This document shows, one piece after another, positions 35,457-44,038 of a DNA stretch of 64,000 bases; the first letter of the stretch is position 1, and each line of letters opens with the position of its first letter. The stretch comes from Pseudoalteromonas sp. P1-25 (GTDB lineage: Bacteria; Pseudomonadota; Gammaproteobacteria; Enterobacterales; Alteromonadaceae), in assembly GCF_001401805.1 (NCBI RefSeq), contig NZ_LKDW01000004.1, forward strand, positions 1 through 64,000. Reading direction: 5' to 3'. Below the pieces are notes generated by a model, which was not told where the DNA came from, searched no databases, and worked only from the letters and a program-made list of their open reading frames with translations. Made by a program: the position numbers and the translations under genes.

Positions 35457-36977
35457 ATGATATATGCAAATCCAGGCAGCGATGGCGCACTCGTAAACTT
35501 TAAAAAACAATACGGTAATTACATTGGCGGGGAGTGGGTAAAGCCTGTAAACGGCCAATACTTTGATAATATAAGCCCAGTAAACGGTAAGGTATTTTGC
35601 CAAATACCTCGCTCCGACAAAGACGATATAAACCTAGCACTCGACAAAGCGCATGCAGTGCGAGAGCAGTGGGGCACAACCTCGGTGACCGAGCGCAGTA
35701 ATATACTGTTAAAAATAGCCGACCGAATTGAGCAAAACCTAGAGCTACTAGCTGTTGCCGAAACATGGGATAACGGTAAAGCCATTCGCGAAACACTCGC
35801 GGCTGATATTCCGCTCGCGGCCGATCATTTTCGCTATTTTGCAGGGTGCCTGCGCTCGCAAGATGGCAGTATTGGCGAAATTGACGAAACCACGGTGGCA
35901 TATCATTTTCACGAACCGTTAGGTGTGGTTGGGCAAATTATTCCATGGAACTTCCCTATTTTAATGGCCGCATGGAAACTTGCACCGGCACTTGCTGCAG
36001 GTAACTGTGTGGTACTAAAACCTGCCGAGCAAACACCGGCCTCTATTTTAGTTTTAATGGACATTATTGGTGACTTACTGCCTGCAGGCGTGCTCAATAT
36101 TGTAAATGGCTTTGGTAAAGAAGCAGGCGAAGCACTGGCCACAAGCAAACGCATTGCTAAAATTGCATTTACAGGCTCTACACCTGTTGGCTCACATATT
36201 TTAAAATGTGCTGCTAAAAACATTATTCCCTCTACAGTAGAGCTTGGCGGTAAATCGCCCAATATATTTTTTAATGATGTAATGGAAAAAGACGACGCGT
36301 TTTTATCAAAAGCCATAGAAGGCGCCGTACTTGCTTACTTTAACCAAGGCGAGGTATGTACCTGCCCGTCACGATTATTTATTCAAGAAGATATATACGA
36401 GCAATTTATTGAGCGAATACTCGAGCGCACTCAACAAATTAAACGCGGTAACCCACTCGACAGCGACACCATGGTGGGCGCTCAAGCTTCAAAAGCACAG
36501 TTTGATAAAATACTGAGTTACATAGACATAGGTAAAAAAGAAGGTGCAGAGGTACTTACAGGTGGCAATGTAGAGCAGCTAAATGACGATTTAAACGGCG
36601 GTTATTATATACAACCTACGCTGCTTAAAGGCACCAACGACATGCGTGTGTTTCAAGAAGAAATTTTTGGCCCTGTTATTTCAATGTCGACCTTTAAAGA
36701 TGAAGCCGAAGCACTTGAACTTGCCAACAGCTCAGAATTTGGTTTAGGCGCAGGGGTGTGGAGCCGAAACATGAACCGTGCTTATACCATGGGTCGTAAA
36801 ATAGAAGCAGGGCGAGTGTGGACCAACTGCTATCACATGTACCCAGCACATGCTGCGTTTGGTGGTTATAAAAAATCAGGAATAGGGCGCGAAACGCACA
36901 AACTGGCACTCGATCACTACCAACAAACTAAAAATTTATTAGTGAGCTACAGTGAAGATCCGCTCGGCTTTTTTTGA
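35457..36977 (+). CDS. Aldehyde dehydrogenase, ExaC/AldB type
   Basis: From the ATG behind AAAGAGAG the protein has 506 residues and begins [20 protein letters not shown], as in ExaC-type NAD-dependent acetaldehyde dehydrogenases. The catalytic Cys is in [13 protein letters not shown], the general-base Glu is in VELGGKSPN, and NWNFP-like [20 protein letters not shown] binds cofactor. A frame from 35403 adds 18 residues without a ribosome binding site. It likely oxidises acetaldehyde and similar short aldehydes, under the divergent AraC regulator. Confidence 0.9.
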   Translation: MIYANPGSDGALVNFKKQYGNYIGGEWVKPVNGQYFDNISPVNGKVFCQIPRSDKDDINLALDKAHAVREQWGTTSVTERSNILLKIADRIEQNLELLAVAETWDNGKAIRETLAADIPLAADHFRYFAGCLRSQDGSIGEIDETTVAYHFHEPLGVVGQIIPWNFPILMAAWKLAPALAAGNCVVLKPAEQTPASILVLMDIIGDLLPAGVLNIVNGFGKEAGEALATSKRIAKIAFTGSTPVGSHILKCAAKNIIPSTVELGGKSPNIFFNDVMEKDDAFLSKAIEGAVLAYFNQGEVCTCPSRLFIQEDIYEQFIERILERTQQIKRGNPLDSDTMVGAQASKAQFDKILSYIDIGKKEGAEVLTGGNVEQLNDDLNGGYYIQPTLLKGTNDMRVFQEEIFGPVISMSTFKDEAEALELANSSEFGLGAGVWSRNMNRAYTMGRKIEAGRVWTNCYHMYPAHAAFGGYKKSGIGRETHKLALDHYQQTKNLLVSYSEDPLGFF

Positions 36978-37021
36978 TAAAACAGTTCAAGCTTAAACAC
37001 AACAACCATTAAGTAATGAGG

Positions 37022-37046
37022 GCGCTGCATATTTGCAGCGCTTTTT
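37022..37046 (+). terminator. Rho-independent terminator of the aldehyde dehydrogenase gene
   Basis: GCGCTGCA (37022-37029), loop TATT, TGCAGCGC (37034-37041), then TTTTT. Confidence 0.9.
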
Positions 37047-37389
37047 ATTCACAGTACTCACAACGCTACTTTAAGCGTGTTGTAATATATAAGTACAATA
37101 CCAGCCGCGTTCAAAACGTTAAAACCTAAGCGTTTTAATAACTCATCACCTGCGTTAAAAACGATTTTACGATATTAACTCTTTATAAAAGTTGCTCTAA
37201 AAATGTGCAGTGATTTATGCATTGTCGGATATTACAGATCTCCCCCATTTAGGTGCATTACAGCATTAACGGAGATTTCTTTATAGTTAACTAATTGTTT
37301 ACAGGTGGTTATTTGCTAGCTAAGATAAATGCATTGTAATATAGGGACATTTGTCGGTTTATAAAACGACAAATGTCGTAGACAAAGTT
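37047..37389. other. Region left of the cassette cluster
   Basis: No gene is seen. A perfect 11-bp hairpin, GACATTTGTCG (37346-37356) with CGACAAATGTC (37367-37377), lies just before the first cassette boundary. No integrase gene and no recognisable attI site are present in the window. A full attC with an RYYYAAC partner for the boundary at 37390 was not found. Confidence 0.45.
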
Positions 37390-37396
37390 GTTAGGC
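37390..37396 (+). other. Integron core recombination site at the left boundary of cassette 1
   Basis: GTTAGGC fits the GTTRRRY core of integron recombination sites. It is followed after 5 bases by the ATG of the first cassette gene, the usual spacing in gene cassettes. Confidence 0.6.
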
Positions 37397-37401
37397 ATAC
37401 A

Positions 37402-37761
37402 ATGAAATCTATCTGCGGAATCATATTTTTGATGCTCAGTTCAACAACTTTTGCGAGCGAATGCAAAGTTGATGAGGCTAAGTTTGCTAACCAAGTTAAA
37501 CTCGTAGAACAGGGCTATGGCAATTTTATTGTAACAGCGCCAATTGAATTAGAGTCAAAGCCATTTCAAACTATGTATTTAGTTATCGAAAACAAAAATA
37601 AGGCTCCTTTAATCCAAGGGGAGCTACGCACTACAATAAACAATGACTTGGCTATGGCTCACATTAATGTAACTGAGAATAACGGTTTAAACGCACATAT
37701 TACTATTTATTGGGAGCCTCAAGGTGGTGGTTGCCCAATCATTGTTAGAAAATCGGTTTAA
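37402..37761 (+). CDS. Integron cassette protein 1: small secreted hypothetical protein
   Basis: The 119-residue protein starts at the ATG just after the integron core site and carries a signal peptide (MKSICGIIFLMLSSTTFA). The mature part is about 100 residues, with two cysteines (ECKVDE near the start and GGGCPII near the end) that could form a disulfide in the periplasm. A longer frame from 37351 would run through the recombination site and is not preferred. No family is recognised. The stop lies 5 bases before the attC site. Confidence 0.6.
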   Translation: MKSICGIIFLMLSSTTFASECKVDEAKFANQVKLVEQGYGNFIVTAPIELESKPFQTMYLVIENKNKAPLIQGELRTTINNDLAMAHINVTENNGLNAHITIYWEPQGGGCPIIVRKSV

Positions 37762-37766
37762 AGTAT

Positions 37767-37867
37767 GCCTAACAAGGCGCTCAAGAACGGACAAACAACA
37801 GTTGGCTTTTGCTCGTTCCTCGCTAATTTTAGCCAACAATTTTTTGCCGCTTAGCGTGGCGTTAGGT
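37767..37867 (+). other. Integron attC recombination site
   Basis: The inverse core GCCTAAC (37767-37773) and core GTTAGGT (37861-37867) bound a 101-bp imperfect palindrome. The inner stem TTGGCT/AGCCAA lies around 37802-37836, and GGCGC/GCGTGGC-type boxes sit beside the cores. Architecture, length and cores match integron attC sites of marine gammaproteobacteria. Confidence 0.85.
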
Positions 37868-37882
37868 GCTTCTGAGAAATCA

Positions 37883-38248
37883 ATGGTCAAATCAGAGATA
37901 AGACAGTTCTTAAAAGAAATCCGCACTAAATTTCCTGACGTTGTGTCTCTCATGGAAAAACATGAAAAATGGGCACTCACATTCCTAATGGAAGAGTTCG
38001 CAAATTTGACAACCATTTTGTTTAACCAAGGTAATTTAGAAGAAGCATTAGAACAGTTGCAGTACATGAGCGAAAAACTAGATACTGCATCCAAAGCAGA
38101 ATTCGATTACATAGATGTATATTATGCAGAGCACTTATTCTGGAAAGGTACAAAAGAAGGTATTGAGCGTGGCTGGCCTCTCGTGCCAGATAATCTCAAA
38201 AAACTATACTTGGGCTTTCATGGTAAAGCCCCTAGGGTAGTGGTTTAA
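37883..38248 (+). CDS. Integron cassette protein 2: hypothetical, DUF7674-like
   Basis: The 121-residue soluble, helix-rich protein begins 15 bases after the attC core. The C-terminal YYAEHLFWKGTKEGIERGWP and LKKLYLGFHG segments recall a small family seen in integron cassettes and near immunity genes. The function is unknown. A longer frame from 37724 crosses the attC site and the previous cassette, so the ATG after the core is chosen. Confidence 0.6.
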   Translation: MVKSEIRQFLKEIRTKFPDVVSLMEKHEKWALTFLMEEFANLTTILFNQGNLEEALEQLQYMSEKLDTASKAEFDYIDVYYAEHLFWKGTKEGIERGWPLVPDNLKKLYLGFHGKAPRVVV

Positions 38249-38259
38249 ATATGCACGTA

Positions 38260-38373
38260 CCTAATAACCCAATCAACACACTCACTTCGTTCGATGGGAC
38301 GAAAACACATGGGCTGCGTCGCTTCGATCCAAATTATAGCCCATGTGTTTCCGCCCCTAAGCAGGGTGCTAGG
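38260..38373 (+). other. Degenerate attC-like palindrome after cassette 2
   Basis: Perfect 13-bp arms (AAACACATGGGCT at 38303-38315, complement at 38338-38350) form the core of a longer imperfect stem. The outer ends CCTA-ATA-ACCC (38260-38270) and GGGT-GC-TAGG (38364-38373) also pair. The layout is that of an attC site, but the expected GTTRRRY core reads GTGCTAG, so recombination activity may be lost or altered. Confidence 0.5.
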
Positions 38374-38389
38374 AGGTGCTCTAGATAGT

Positions 38390-38539
38390 ATGCAGAATAT
38401 AAATCCATGGCTTTGGTCAGCTTTTGTTTTGTCTCTTTCAGGAATCTTTTTTAGATGGGTGTTTGGTAATACGTTTGTGAGCTTTTTTCTTGCCGTATTG
38501 CTAGCTTTAGTGATAGTGCCTTTAGTTAAAAAAATTTAG
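38390..38539 (+). CDS. Integron cassette protein 3: 49-residue membrane protein
   Basis: The short protein is almost wholly hydrophobic, with two membrane segments (WLWSAFVLSLSGIFF and VSFFLAVLLALVIVPLV) and a KKI tail. A perfect AGGAGG ribosome binding site lies at 38371-38376, 13 bases before the ATG. A longer frame from 38294 runs through the palindrome and is rejected. The function is unknown. Confidence 0.5.
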   Translation: MQNINPWLWSAFVLSLSGIFFRWVFGNTFVSFFLAVLLALVIVPLVKKI

Positions 38540-38822
38540 AGAAAGAATTAACAAAACTCCCACCTTATACTTTCCTCTTTAAAAAGCCTAGATCCTAATA
38601 GGCTAAATAAAGTGGGTGCCATTATAATTTGGTGTCTTGGCATAAATTAAAAATTATTCGTAAAGAGACCCATTAATAAAAGATAACCCCTGAATCTGTA
38701 TGGCAGGTTTAGTTGCACAGTGTTGTTTGTTTTATTAAGGTGACTACCTAGTTTGTGTGATTCAGGTAGCTGATTAGTTTATATGATTATTAGTATATTC
38801 AGCACCTTAAGTAGAGGGAAAT

Positions 38823-39335
38823 ATGTTTTTTGAATCGTGGAGTGAAATAGCGCGCATTGTTACTACAACCTTGATTATTTATCCCTTTTTAATCCTAGCG
38901 ACGCATTTATTGGGTAAACGCTCATTTGCTAAAATGAACAACTTTGACTGGATAATCACCGTAGCGGCAGGCTCCATCTTAGGTTCTGCTATCTTATTGA
39001 AAGACGTGGTAATAGTTGAGGTTTTAGTCGCGGTAAGCCTACTTCTCTTTTTACAATATCTACTCACTTGGATCAGCGCCCATTTTTCGACGTTCGACAA
39101 AGTAGTAAAAACCGCTCCACAATTAGTTTTTTTCGACGGTGAATATATAGAGGCTGCTATGAAAGACACTCGTCTCACCAGCACCGAGGTGGAAGCGAGT
39201 GTTCGAAAAGCCGGTTTTGGTGATTTAAGTAAAGTTATGGCGGTGGTTTTCGAGGCCGACGGTGAGTTAAGTATTGTGCCGAAAAGTGAAAACTATGATC
39301 AACTGATTACGAAGTTACGCAATCCCCAAGATTAA
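38823..39335 (+). CDS. DUF421 / YetF-family membrane protein
   Basis: The 170-residue protein has three N-terminal membrane helices (about residues 10-80) followed by a soluble YetF domain (PQLVFFDGEYIEAAMKDTRL, then a C-terminal VMAVVFEADGELSIVPK). This order is typical of DUF421 proteins. TAGAGGGAAAT precedes the ATG. Several family members are linked to stress or spore functions in Bacillus, but the molecular role is not known. It stands alone. Confidence 0.8.
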   Translation: MFFESWSEIARIVTTTLIIYPFLILATHLLGKRSFAKMNNFDWIITVAAGSILGSAILLKDVVIVEVLVAVSLLLFLQYLLTWISAHFSTFDKVVKTAPQLVFFDGEYIEAAMKDTRLTSTEVEASVRKAGFGDLSKVMAVVFEADGELSIVPKSENYDQLITKLRNPQD

Positions 39336-39516
39336 TTGGCATGGCTTTTTTACTGTATCAGACACATTACTCACCTACTAAATAAGGTTGGACGATTCTT
39401 AAGTTTTTACTTAGGTGCTAGGTATGTATTTACATATGTACCTTAAATCGCTTTTTTAGTATTGTTAATGAACAATAACGTAACCAGTAATTTGTTTTTA
39501 GCTTAAACGGATTTTC

Positions 39517-40987
39517 ATGACTATAAAAACAAAAATAACCATTTTGTATTGCTCCCAATATTCCTACTACCAGCAGTTGTAAATGCCGCACAAGAGCCAA
39601 TTATACCTACTACACCTGAGCAGTGGCGCAGTATAACAGAGCGCGATATTGAGGCAGCATATAGCATTACCGCACATAATCATCCCGGTATGTTTGATGC
39701 CAACAACGCCGCGTTTCCTGATTTATTAAAACAAGCAAAAGCGGAGGCACTTACATTGTCGGCTCAAGCGAGTGGGCCGCAGGTTCATGCGGCGGCAATC
39801 TCTCGTTTTAGCACTATATTACAAGATGGCCACGCCGGTGCGTTTTCAAGCGTAGATAGACCCGCGCGCCGCTGGCCGGGCTTTAGAACTGTGTGGCGAG
39901 GTGATGCGCTAAAAGTGTATTACAGTGAAAACAAAAATATTAGTAAAGGTGATGTTGTAAGCCAATGTGATGGGCAAAATACAGATACCTTAATGCGCAA
40001 GAGAGTATTTAAGTTTCATGGTGAAGTTGCACAGCCTGGCCATTGGTGGCAGCAAGGTTGGCGGTTACTCATTGACGAGGGCAATCCATTTTTAACTCCC
40101 CTAAAAGAATGCGAATTTGTTAAAGCTAATGGCGATACCTATACACACGTATTAAATTGGTCTGTAAGGCCTAAGTCAGCCTGCAAGCATTTAGAAAACG
40201 CCTACAACGGTGATGAACTCCCCATTGATTTAACCTGGCCTGAAAAAAACATTGCGTGGATTGCTATGCCTAGCTTTTCATCAACCGATAAACAAACTGT
40301 TGCCTACAATAAAGTGTTTGAAAAAATACAACAGCAACGTAGCAAGTTACTTACTGCAAAAGCTGTGGTGTTAGATTTGCGCCATAACCAAGGTGGCTCA
40401 TCTTATTGGAGCTCACAAATAGCCAAAGAACTTTGGGGCAAAAAAAAGTAGAACAAAAAGTAAATAATACTTCTCAAAACACGCAAGTGTGGTGGAGAGC
40501 ATCAAAGGATAATACCGACCATGTAGTGTCTTTATTAGAGGTTGTAAAAAATCAGCCTGAATTATTGAAAATAGTTAAAATCACAGCTGCGGGTATGGCT
40601 TTATCACTTAAAAGTGGTGATCCATTTTATGTAGAGCAAGAAACTTATACGCTAAATAACATACCACAAAAGCCTTTAACTAGTGACTTTAAAACCAAGG
40701 TGTTTGTTATTGTTCCGCCGCAGTGCGCCAGTGCTTGTTTAGATGCGCTTGATAAGTTTAAGCTTTTTGAAAATACAACGTTATTCGGTGCACCAAGTAG
40801 TGCTGATTCTATGTATATGGAAGTACGCTTAGCTGATTTACCTTCAGGGTTGGGGAAAGTGATTGTACCTAACAAAGTATACGTAAACAGAGCGCGAGGG
40901 GCCGGGGATTTTTACAAGCCCGATGTGGCTTATAACGACATTGATTGGACAACCAATGTATTGCTTGAGCAAATAAAAGCGTTATAA
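39517..40987 (+). pseudogene. S41-like peptidase gene interrupted by two frame changes
   Basis: The coding sequence reads in three pieces. An ATG at 39517 starts a signal-peptide-like MTIKTKITIL. The frame then shifts to LLPIFLLPAVVNAAQEP (from 39549), and 300 codons follow to a stop at 40449. The remaining 193-codon part continues in the -1 frame from the A8 run at 40440-40447 to 40987. Together they give one S41-like secreted peptidase: DGHAGAFSS, VVLDLRHNQGGSSYWS and a C-terminal FVIVPPQCASACLDAL with the probable nucleophile Ser. The junction reads A-AAA-AAG in frame, a classical -1 slippery heptamer, so programmed slippage or a homopolymer error are alternatives at the second break. Confidence 0.7.
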
Positions 40988-40989
40988 AA

Positions 40990-41015
40990 AAGCCGCTTGT
41001 TAAAACAAGCGGCTT
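40990..41015 (-). terminator. Terminator of the laminarin-locus TonB receptor gene
   Basis: AAGCCGCTTGT (40990-41000) pairs with ACAAGCGGCTT (41005-41015). The A-run on the left gives a T-tract on the minus strand. It may also stop transcription from the convergent S41 gene. Confidence 0.85.
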
Positions 41016-41038
41016 AACTATTCTAACTAGGGAATAGT

Positions 41039-43972
41039 TTAAAACGTGTAACGGGCACCAATTGAGTAGCGTGGGCCGTACTGATTAGCAAATAAAAACT
41101 GCTCTTCGTAACGGCCGTAGCCTTCTTCGGTGGCATTATTTAAGTTTATGCCATCAAAAAATACGGTTACGTTTTCGTTTACATCGTAGTTTACGCTCAT
41201 ATCCCATTGGCCGTAGGCTTTAGCATATTGCGGTGGTGCATCGGCTGAGCCTTGTGCTTGGCCAACACCAATTAAGTACGAGTCGCGCCATGCGTAAGTG
41301 ATTTTGATTGATAGGCCGTCTTTTTCGTAAAAGCCTTGAAAGTTAGCAGAGTCACTTAAACCTGTAAGCGGCGCTTGTTGGTCTAGGCTTTCGCTATCAA
41401 ATTCTACATCGCCATCTACAAACGTGGCGTTAACACCTACACCAAAGCCGGTTTCGCCAATTAAGTGCTGAACAGCCACTTCAAAACCATCTACCGATTT
41501 GCTGTCGGTGTTTTGTGGCTGGCTTATGTTCCATACCATAAGTGGGTCATCGCTATTTGGCTCAATAACGCCATTGGCATTGCCATAACCATTGCTAATC
41601 ATTTGCGCAAAAATTGCGTCGGTAGTTGCTTGCTCGCCGCGCGATTCAATGTCGCTCACAGCTTGTAAGTAACGCGGGCCGTTTAAAATGTCGTATAGGC
41701 CTTCAATTGTGGTTTGCGTAATGGTGGTTTGAATAAAGTTATCTACGTCTTTTTTAAAGTAACCAACAGAGGCATAGCTGCCTTCTGCGTAGTAATACTC
41801 TAGTGATAAGTCGAGATTGGTTGATTCAAACGGTAGTAAGTTTGTATTACCTTGGCTACCCGTGCGCGAGCCTGGTTTTGGGCTGCCTGTTAAGCTACGG
41901 CCACCGGCTAAATCACCCAGTGGTGCACGCGACATAGTTTTACCCCATGAAACACGGGCTACAACGTCTTCGGTTAAATCAACACTTACATCGATTGACG
42001 GTAATAGTATGTCGTAATCGCCTTGCTGCTCTAAGAAGTTATCATCGCCGCCGGCTGCATATTGCATTATCCACTCTGATGCGCTGATCCAGTTTACTTG
42101 CTCTTCAACACGTTGGCGTACTGTGCTGGTCACATCTGTTTGTTCGTAGCGTAGACCTGCGTTTACTTTTACGTAGTAATCGCTTACGTCAAACTCCCAG
42201 CTTGATTGAATATAAAAGCTGTTTGTGATTTCTTCTACGTAGCTTTCGCTATCAATACCATCCATGTAAGCGTTGGCTGCGTATGCATCGCCACCGGTTA
42301 CATCTGCTGTTAAATAAGCCATTTGGCGAGCTACGGCTTCATCAAAATCAAAGGTGTAGTAGTAGCTTGGTTGTAAGTCGCTGCCGCCGCCATCAAATTG
42401 ATCTAAAAGGCCTGATGTATCCTGGCGAGTAAACATGCTGTCTGGGAATATTTCTGTGTACGATGGGTTAAAACCAGGGCCACCCACTAAGCCACTCCAT
42501 GCAGTGTAACCGCCGGTGTTTTGCTCAGTGCGTGATGCACCAAATTTTACTTTAACCAGGCCAATATCAAAGTTTTCGTTGTACCACGTGGTGTGTAGTT
42601 GCAACTGCTCAATATTTGATTCACCCGGCGAGTGCGTAAATTGGCTAAAGTTAGAGTCAATTTCGCCTGGCGTTAATTCGCTTGTGCCGTTTAACCAGTT
42701 AACTTGAGCACTTGGGATTTCGCCTGTGCGGTAATCATAAATTTTATTAGCAAGCTGATCAGAGCCTAAAATAACTTGGCCAGTGCTACCTAGCCCGCTG
42801 TCGGCGCCGTTATCGGTTTCATTTTTAGAGTCATGGTAATCAAGCTCAACGTGCCATGTGTCGTTAATTTCCCACTCTAGGTTTAAACCAATAGAGCGTG
42901 CTTTTACTTCTGTGGTGCCTTTGTTGGCTGTAAACGAGGCATCATTACCGCTAATATCGGCATAAACAGCGGTGCCGTTTTCATCAAGCTCGTAGCCATT
43001 AATATTGCTACCAAAGTCGTTCCAAATACCCCAGCCAATACTTTCGGATCCCGTAACCGCTTTACTTGCTGTGTAATCAAGTGTGGCTACAAAGCCATCA
43101 ACCGGTTCAAATTGAAAAGTAACTTGGCCGTTAGTACGTTCACGCTCTACATCTTCAATAGAGTAGTTCATGTCTTTAGGGAAGTAGTAGTTACCTGATG
43201 GGTCTGTACGGTTATCAACAACGTTACTGCTATCTAATTCAGGTAAATCAACATTGGCTTGCCAACCTTGGATATTGGCGCGTTGTTTTTGAAAGTCGCG
43301 TTCTTGGTGCGAAAACGAAAAACCAAAACCAAATCTGTCATCTGCAAATGTGTTGCTATAAACAGCAGAAAGCTCAGGCGTTACATCATCACCAGCTTCG
43401 TTTGATGAGTCGTGATTTGCTTTAACTGTGGCTGAAAAATTTTGACCTGGCTTTTGAAAAGGGCGCGCAGTAGAAATGTTTACCGTAGCACCTAAACCAC
43501 CGCTTGGTACATCGGCGCGCGCTGTTTTAAATACTTCTAAAGCACTTACGCCTTCAGAAGCAATGTTTTCAAGGTTGTACGAGCGCGTATAACCTGTGCC
43601 TGGCATTTGGCGGCCGTTTAACGTAATTAAGTTAAACTCTGGGCCAAAACCACGTACGGTAATTTGGCTACCTTCACCGTTTGCACGACTCACCGATACA
43701 CCGGTAATGCGTTGTAATGATTCTGCTAAGTTGGTGTCTGGAAATTTACCCATTTCTTCTGCTGAAATGGCATCTACTACGCCCGATGAGTCTCGCTTCA
43801 TATCCATAGAACGAATAAGTGAACCACGAATACCTTTTACTTCAATAACTTCTACATCAGGAGATGCTGCTGTGTCTGCTTCGGCGGCAATAGCCGTATT
43901 TAACGTGCTCGCAGCAATGATAAGAGACACAGAAGCCGCAAGTTGGCTCTTTTTAAAATTGAATGTGTTCAT
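41039..43972 (-). CDS. Large TonB-dependent receptor (SusC-like, Alteromonadales oligosaccharide type)
   Basis: The 977-residue protein has a signal peptide (LIIAASTLNTAIAAE). A plug with the typical VIEVKGIRGSLIRSMDMKRD opening (about residues 42-61) and RITGVSVSRANGEGSQITVRG follows, then a long barrel ending SIGARYTF. This group imports oligosaccharides in marine gammaproteobacteria. It is 66 bases downstream of the GH16 laminarinase gene on the same strand, so beta-1,3-glucan oligosaccharides are the likely cargo. Confidence 0.85.
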   Translation of the reverse strand: MNTFNFKKSQLAASVSLIIAASTLNTAIAAEADTAASPDVEVIEVKGIRGSLIRSMDMKRDSSGVVDAISAEEMGKFPDTNLAESLQRITGVSVSRANGEGSQITVRGFGPEFNLITLNGRQMPGTGYTRSYNLENIASEGVSALEVFKTARADVPSGGLGATVNISTARPFQKPGQNFSATVKANHDSSNEAGDDVTPELSAVYSNTFADDRFGFGFSFSHQERDFQKQRANIQGWQANVDLPELDSSNVVDNRTDPSGNYYFPKDMNYSIEDVERERTNGQVTFQFEPVDGFVATLDYTASKAVTGSESIGWGIWNDFGSNINGYELDENGTAVYADISGNDASFTANKGTTEVKARSIGLNLEWEINDTWHVELDYHDSKNETDNGADSGLGSTGQVILGSDQLANKIYDYRTGEIPSAQVNWLNGTSELTPGEIDSNFSQFTHSPGESNIEQLQLHTTWYNENFDIGLVKVKFGASRTEQNTGGYTAWSGLVGGPGFNPSYTEIFPDSMFTRQDTSGLLDQFDGGGSDLQPSYYYTFDFDEAVARQMAYLTADVTGGDAYAANAYMDGIDSESYVEEITNSFYIQSSWEFDVSDYYVKVNAGLRYEQTDVTSTVRQRVEEQVNWISASEWIMQYAAGGDDNFLEQQGDYDILLPSIDVSVDLTEDVVARVSWGKTMSRAPLGDLAGGRSLTGSPKPGSRTGSQGNTNLLPFESTNLDLSLEYYYAEGSYASVGYFKKDVDNFIQTTITQTTIEGLYDILNGPRYLQAVSDIESRGEQATTDAIFAQMISNGYGNANGVIEPNSDDPLMVWNISQPQNTDSKSVDGFEVAVQHLIGETGFGVGVNATFVDGDVEFDSESLDQQAPLTGLSDSANFQGFYEKDGLSIKITYAWRDSYLIGVGQAQGSADAPPQYAKAYGQWDMSVNYDVNENVTVFFDGINLNNATEEGYGRYEEQFLFANQYGPRYSIGARYTF

Positions 43973-44005
43973 AATAGCTCTGCTTTATAAAATGTTGTTG
44001 TGTAG

Positions 44006-44028
44006 CAATAGGCGCCATGCGCCTATTG
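44006..44028 (-). other. Intercistronic hairpin between GH16 and TonB genes
   Basis: CAATAGGCGC (44006-44015) and GCGCCTATTG (44019-44028) form a 10-bp stem with a 3-base loop, with no T-tract on the minus strand. It probably stabilises or processes the shared mRNA and may adjust expression of the two genes rather than ending transcription. Confidence 0.5.
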
Positions 44029-44038
44029 TAGTGTGTTT

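Noticed and set aside
37351-37401. Upstream extension of cassette protein 1
   Set aside because: It would read through the integron core site and a hairpin. The ATG at 37402 directly yields a signal peptide.
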